Below are positions 62,462-64,000 of a stretch of DNA of 64,000 nucleotides, one piece after another (the first letter of the stretch is position 1; each line of letters opens with the position of its first letter). This DNA is from Glycomyces luteolus (lineage in GTDB: Bacteria; Actinomycetota; Actinomycetes; Mycobacteriales; Micromonosporaceae). Where the stretch lies: positions 6,627 to 70,626 of the forward strand of contig NZ_JAPZVP010000003.1 of assembly GCF_027622875.1 (NCBI RefSeq). The letters run 5' to 3'. The translations under genes were made by a program, and so were the position numbers. The notes beneath the pieces were generated by a model. That model did not search any database and was not told the origin of the DNA. It was given only the letters and a program-made list of their open reading frames with translations.

Positions 62462-63724
62462 ATGTCCCTTCGGCACCACCTGGTCGACACCACCCCCCTG
62501 CGGATCAGCCGCGACTTCCGCTGGCTCTACATCGGACGCACCGGCCTCCTGGTGGGCGCCATGCTCACCGAGACCGCCCTGATCTGGCAGATCTACCAGC
62601 TCAGCGGCTCCAACCTCGCCGTCGGCGCGGCCGCCGCCTCCGGCGGCATCGGCATCGTCGCCGGGCTCCTCGTCGGCGGCGTCCTCGCCGACCGCTTCGA
62701 CCGGCGCCGCATCCTCGTCACCGTGCGGGTGCCGGGGCTCCTGGTCGCCTTGGCGCTCTTGGTGAACGCCCTCCAGGACGAGCCGCTGCTGTGGTTCCTG
62801 TTCGCGGCCGTCGTCGCGGACACCTTCCTCGCCGGGCTCAGCATCCCCGCCTCGTTCGCGGCCGTCCCGTCCCTCGTCGGCCAGGAGAACGTCGCCAGCG
62901 CCTCGGCCCTCAACGGCCTCACCGGCCAGCTGACGGGCGTCGCCGGTCCGGCCCTCGCGGGCGTCGTCATCGCCGCGGGCGGCACCGAATGGTGCTACGG
63001 CCTCAACGTGGTCGGGTTCGCGGTCTTCGCCGTGGCGATGATCTTCGTCGGCCCGATGCCGCCCGACCACGGCGGCGAGGAGGGCAAGGAGGCGGACTCG
63101 TACTCGCTGCGGGACGCGTTCGCCTTCGTGCGGCGCAACAAGATCGTGGCCGGGGTGCTGCTCATCGACATCATGCCGATGCTGTTCGCGTACCCGAAGG
63201 GCCTGTTCCCGGCGCTCGCGACGGAGCAGTTCCACGGCGGGGCGGTCGCGTTCGGCCTGCTCTCGGCGGCGGCCGGGGTCGGCGCGTTCCTCGCCGCCGC
63301 GTTCAGCGGGAAGGTCACCAAGACGAAGCGGCCCGGCTTCGTCGTGGTCATCGCGGCGAGCCTGTGGGGCGCGGCGATGGTCGGGCTCGCGCTGTCGCCC
63401 TGGCTCGCATTGGGACTGGTGTTCCTGGCGGTCTCGGGCGCGAGCGACCTCGTCTCGGAGGTGCTGCGCACGGGCCTGCTCCAGAACCACACGCCGGACC
63501 GGCTGCGCGGGCGCGTCACGAGCCTGTGGCTGGCGCAGGCGACGTTCTCACCGGCACTGGGCAACCTGCAGGCGGGGGCGCTCGCGGGGCCGCTGGGGCT
63601 CGGCGGCGCGATCCTCGCGGGAGGTGTCGCGTGCGTCGCCGGTGTGGCGGTCGTCGGCTGGCGGCTCCCGGCGTTCCGGCGCGCGACGATGGAGGCGCCG
63701 CGGCCGGAGCCCGCGGCGGTCTGA
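62462..63724 (+). CDS. MFS exporter (EntS/MFS_3-like)
   Basis: Inner-membrane efflux protein of 420 residues with about twelve hydrophobic segments. The loop 2-3 motif is ADRFDRRRILVTVR (about 75-88), typical of the MFS_3 group that includes the enterobactin exporter EntS. A cytoplasmic loop (PPDHGGEEGKEADS) divides the halves. Substrate is unknown: a siderophore is possible given the nearby iron genes, a drug equally so. It is controlled by the divergent TetR gene. Confidence 0.88.
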   Translation: MSLRHHLVDTTPLRISRDFRWLYIGRTGLLVGAMLTETALIWQIYQLSGSNLAVGAAAASGGIGIVAGLLVGGVLADRFDRRRILVTVRVPGLLVALALLVNALQDEPLLWFLFAAVVADTFLAGLSIPASFAAVPSLVGQENVASASALNGLTGQLTGVAGPALAGVVIAAGGTEWCYGLNVVGFAVFAVAMIFVGPMPPDHGGEEGKEADSYSLRDAFAFVRRNKIVAGVLLIDIMPMLFAYPKGLFPALATEQFHGGAVAFGLLSAAAGVGAFLAAAFSGKVTKTKRPGFVVVIAASLWGAAMVGLALSPWLALGLVFLAVSGASDLVSEVLRTGLLQNHTPDRLRGRVTSLWLAQATFSPALGNLQAGALAGPLGLGGAILAGGVACVAGVAVVGWRLPAFRRATMEAPRPEPAAV

Positions 63725-63734
63725 GGAGGCGGCC

Positions 63735-64000
63735 CTAGTACGGGTTGTCGCCGTTGCCGATGCCGAGTACCGGCAGGTACATGCGCTCGCCGTCGGCGGT
63801 GAACCCGTCGTAGACGATGTCGAACAGGTCTTGGATACCGAAGGCGCGCAGGGCGTCGACCATCATGTGCGCGGCCTGGTTGGTGGCGGTGCGGTCGGTG
63901 GAGTTGAAGCTCCGCGACCAGTTCGGCTGCGTGCCGCTGGGGGCGCGGAAGCCCATGCTCGGCAGGTTCGACAGGCCCGAGCGCCAGGCGCCGCTCACGG
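63735..64000 (-). CDS. C-terminal end of an unrecognised protein (cut by the window edge)
   Basis: About 88 residues up to the stop at 63735. The N-terminal part lies outside the window. The visible part has SMGFRAPSGTQPNWSRSFNS, AAHMMVDALRAFGIQDLF and ends GIGNGDNPY. It has the look of an exported or surface enzyme, but no family is assigned. It is convergent with the MFS gene, ten bases apart. Confidence 0.6.
   Translation of the reverse strand, partial: VSGAWRSGLSNLPSMGFRAPSGTQPNWSRSFNSTDRTATNQAAHMMVDALRAFGIQDLFDIVYDGFTADGERMYLPVLGIGNGDNPY

Overview
The window is chromosomal DNA from a high-GC, mycelial-type actinomycete. The evidence is a fused-heme QcrCAB/CtaE respiratory cluster, cydABDC, GTG and TTG starts, many leaderless promoters (TANNNT six or seven bases before the start codon), IdeR-type iron boxes and DUF222/HNH genes. 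Gene content is most like Glycomyces/Stackebrandtia (Glycomycetales). That placement is inferred from recall and was not tested by a search.

Layout. 1-7.9 kb: a reverse-strand xylose operon (GH31 alpha-xylosidase, xylulokinase, xylose isomerase), then dps and a secreted GH10-CBM2 xylanase with a CebR-like operator. 7.9-17.4 kb: leuS with a short leader peptide plus terminator in its leader, a MoxR/DUF58/transglutaminase operon, and a DnaQ-type exonuclease fused to a GIY-YIG domain. 17.6-19.4 kb: a (p)ppGpp hydrolase-type RSH protein whose synthetase half has lost its key Asp.

19.7-34.2 kb is an accessory island. Two broken DUF222/HNH genes in the same orientation bracket it: a C-terminal fragment on the left and an N-terminal fragment on the right, both broken at the same HNH motif. 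Between them lie a broken DNRLRE/LamG secreted protein gene (one amber codon, one frameshift), a 2146-residue Rhs/YD-repeat polymorphic toxin with a Hint autoprotease and a C-terminal toxin tip, an overlapping AT-rich gene that is the obvious immunity candidate, and decayed sequence.

34.6-39 kb: ctaE-qcrC-qcrA-qcrB. 39-50.2 kb: housekeeping genes, namely a receiver-like protein, trpD, a zinc-ribbon coiled-coil protein, a Nif3/DUF34 protein, an XRE regulator, a small membrane protein, a metallophosphoesterase, an M3 peptidase, a Stealth phosphotransferase and a 2H phosphoesterase. 50.2-56.3 kb: cydABDC, the cytochrome bd oxidase and its CydDC exporter. 56.4-64 kb: proC, a GNAT acetyltransferase, a second GH10 xylanase (Tat-exported, CBM4_9-like), bfr and bfd with iron boxes, threonine aldolase, a TetR/MFS divergent pair, and the C-terminal end of an unrecognised gene.

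Functionally, both ends of the window deal with xylan: secreted GH10 enzymes outside the cell, then xyloside hydrolysis and the xylose isomerase route inside. The middle carries aerobic respiration genes and one toxin island. The likeliest new biology is the Rhs toxin tip with its immunity candidate, the way the island sits between two DUF222 halves, and the leader peptide upstream of leuS.
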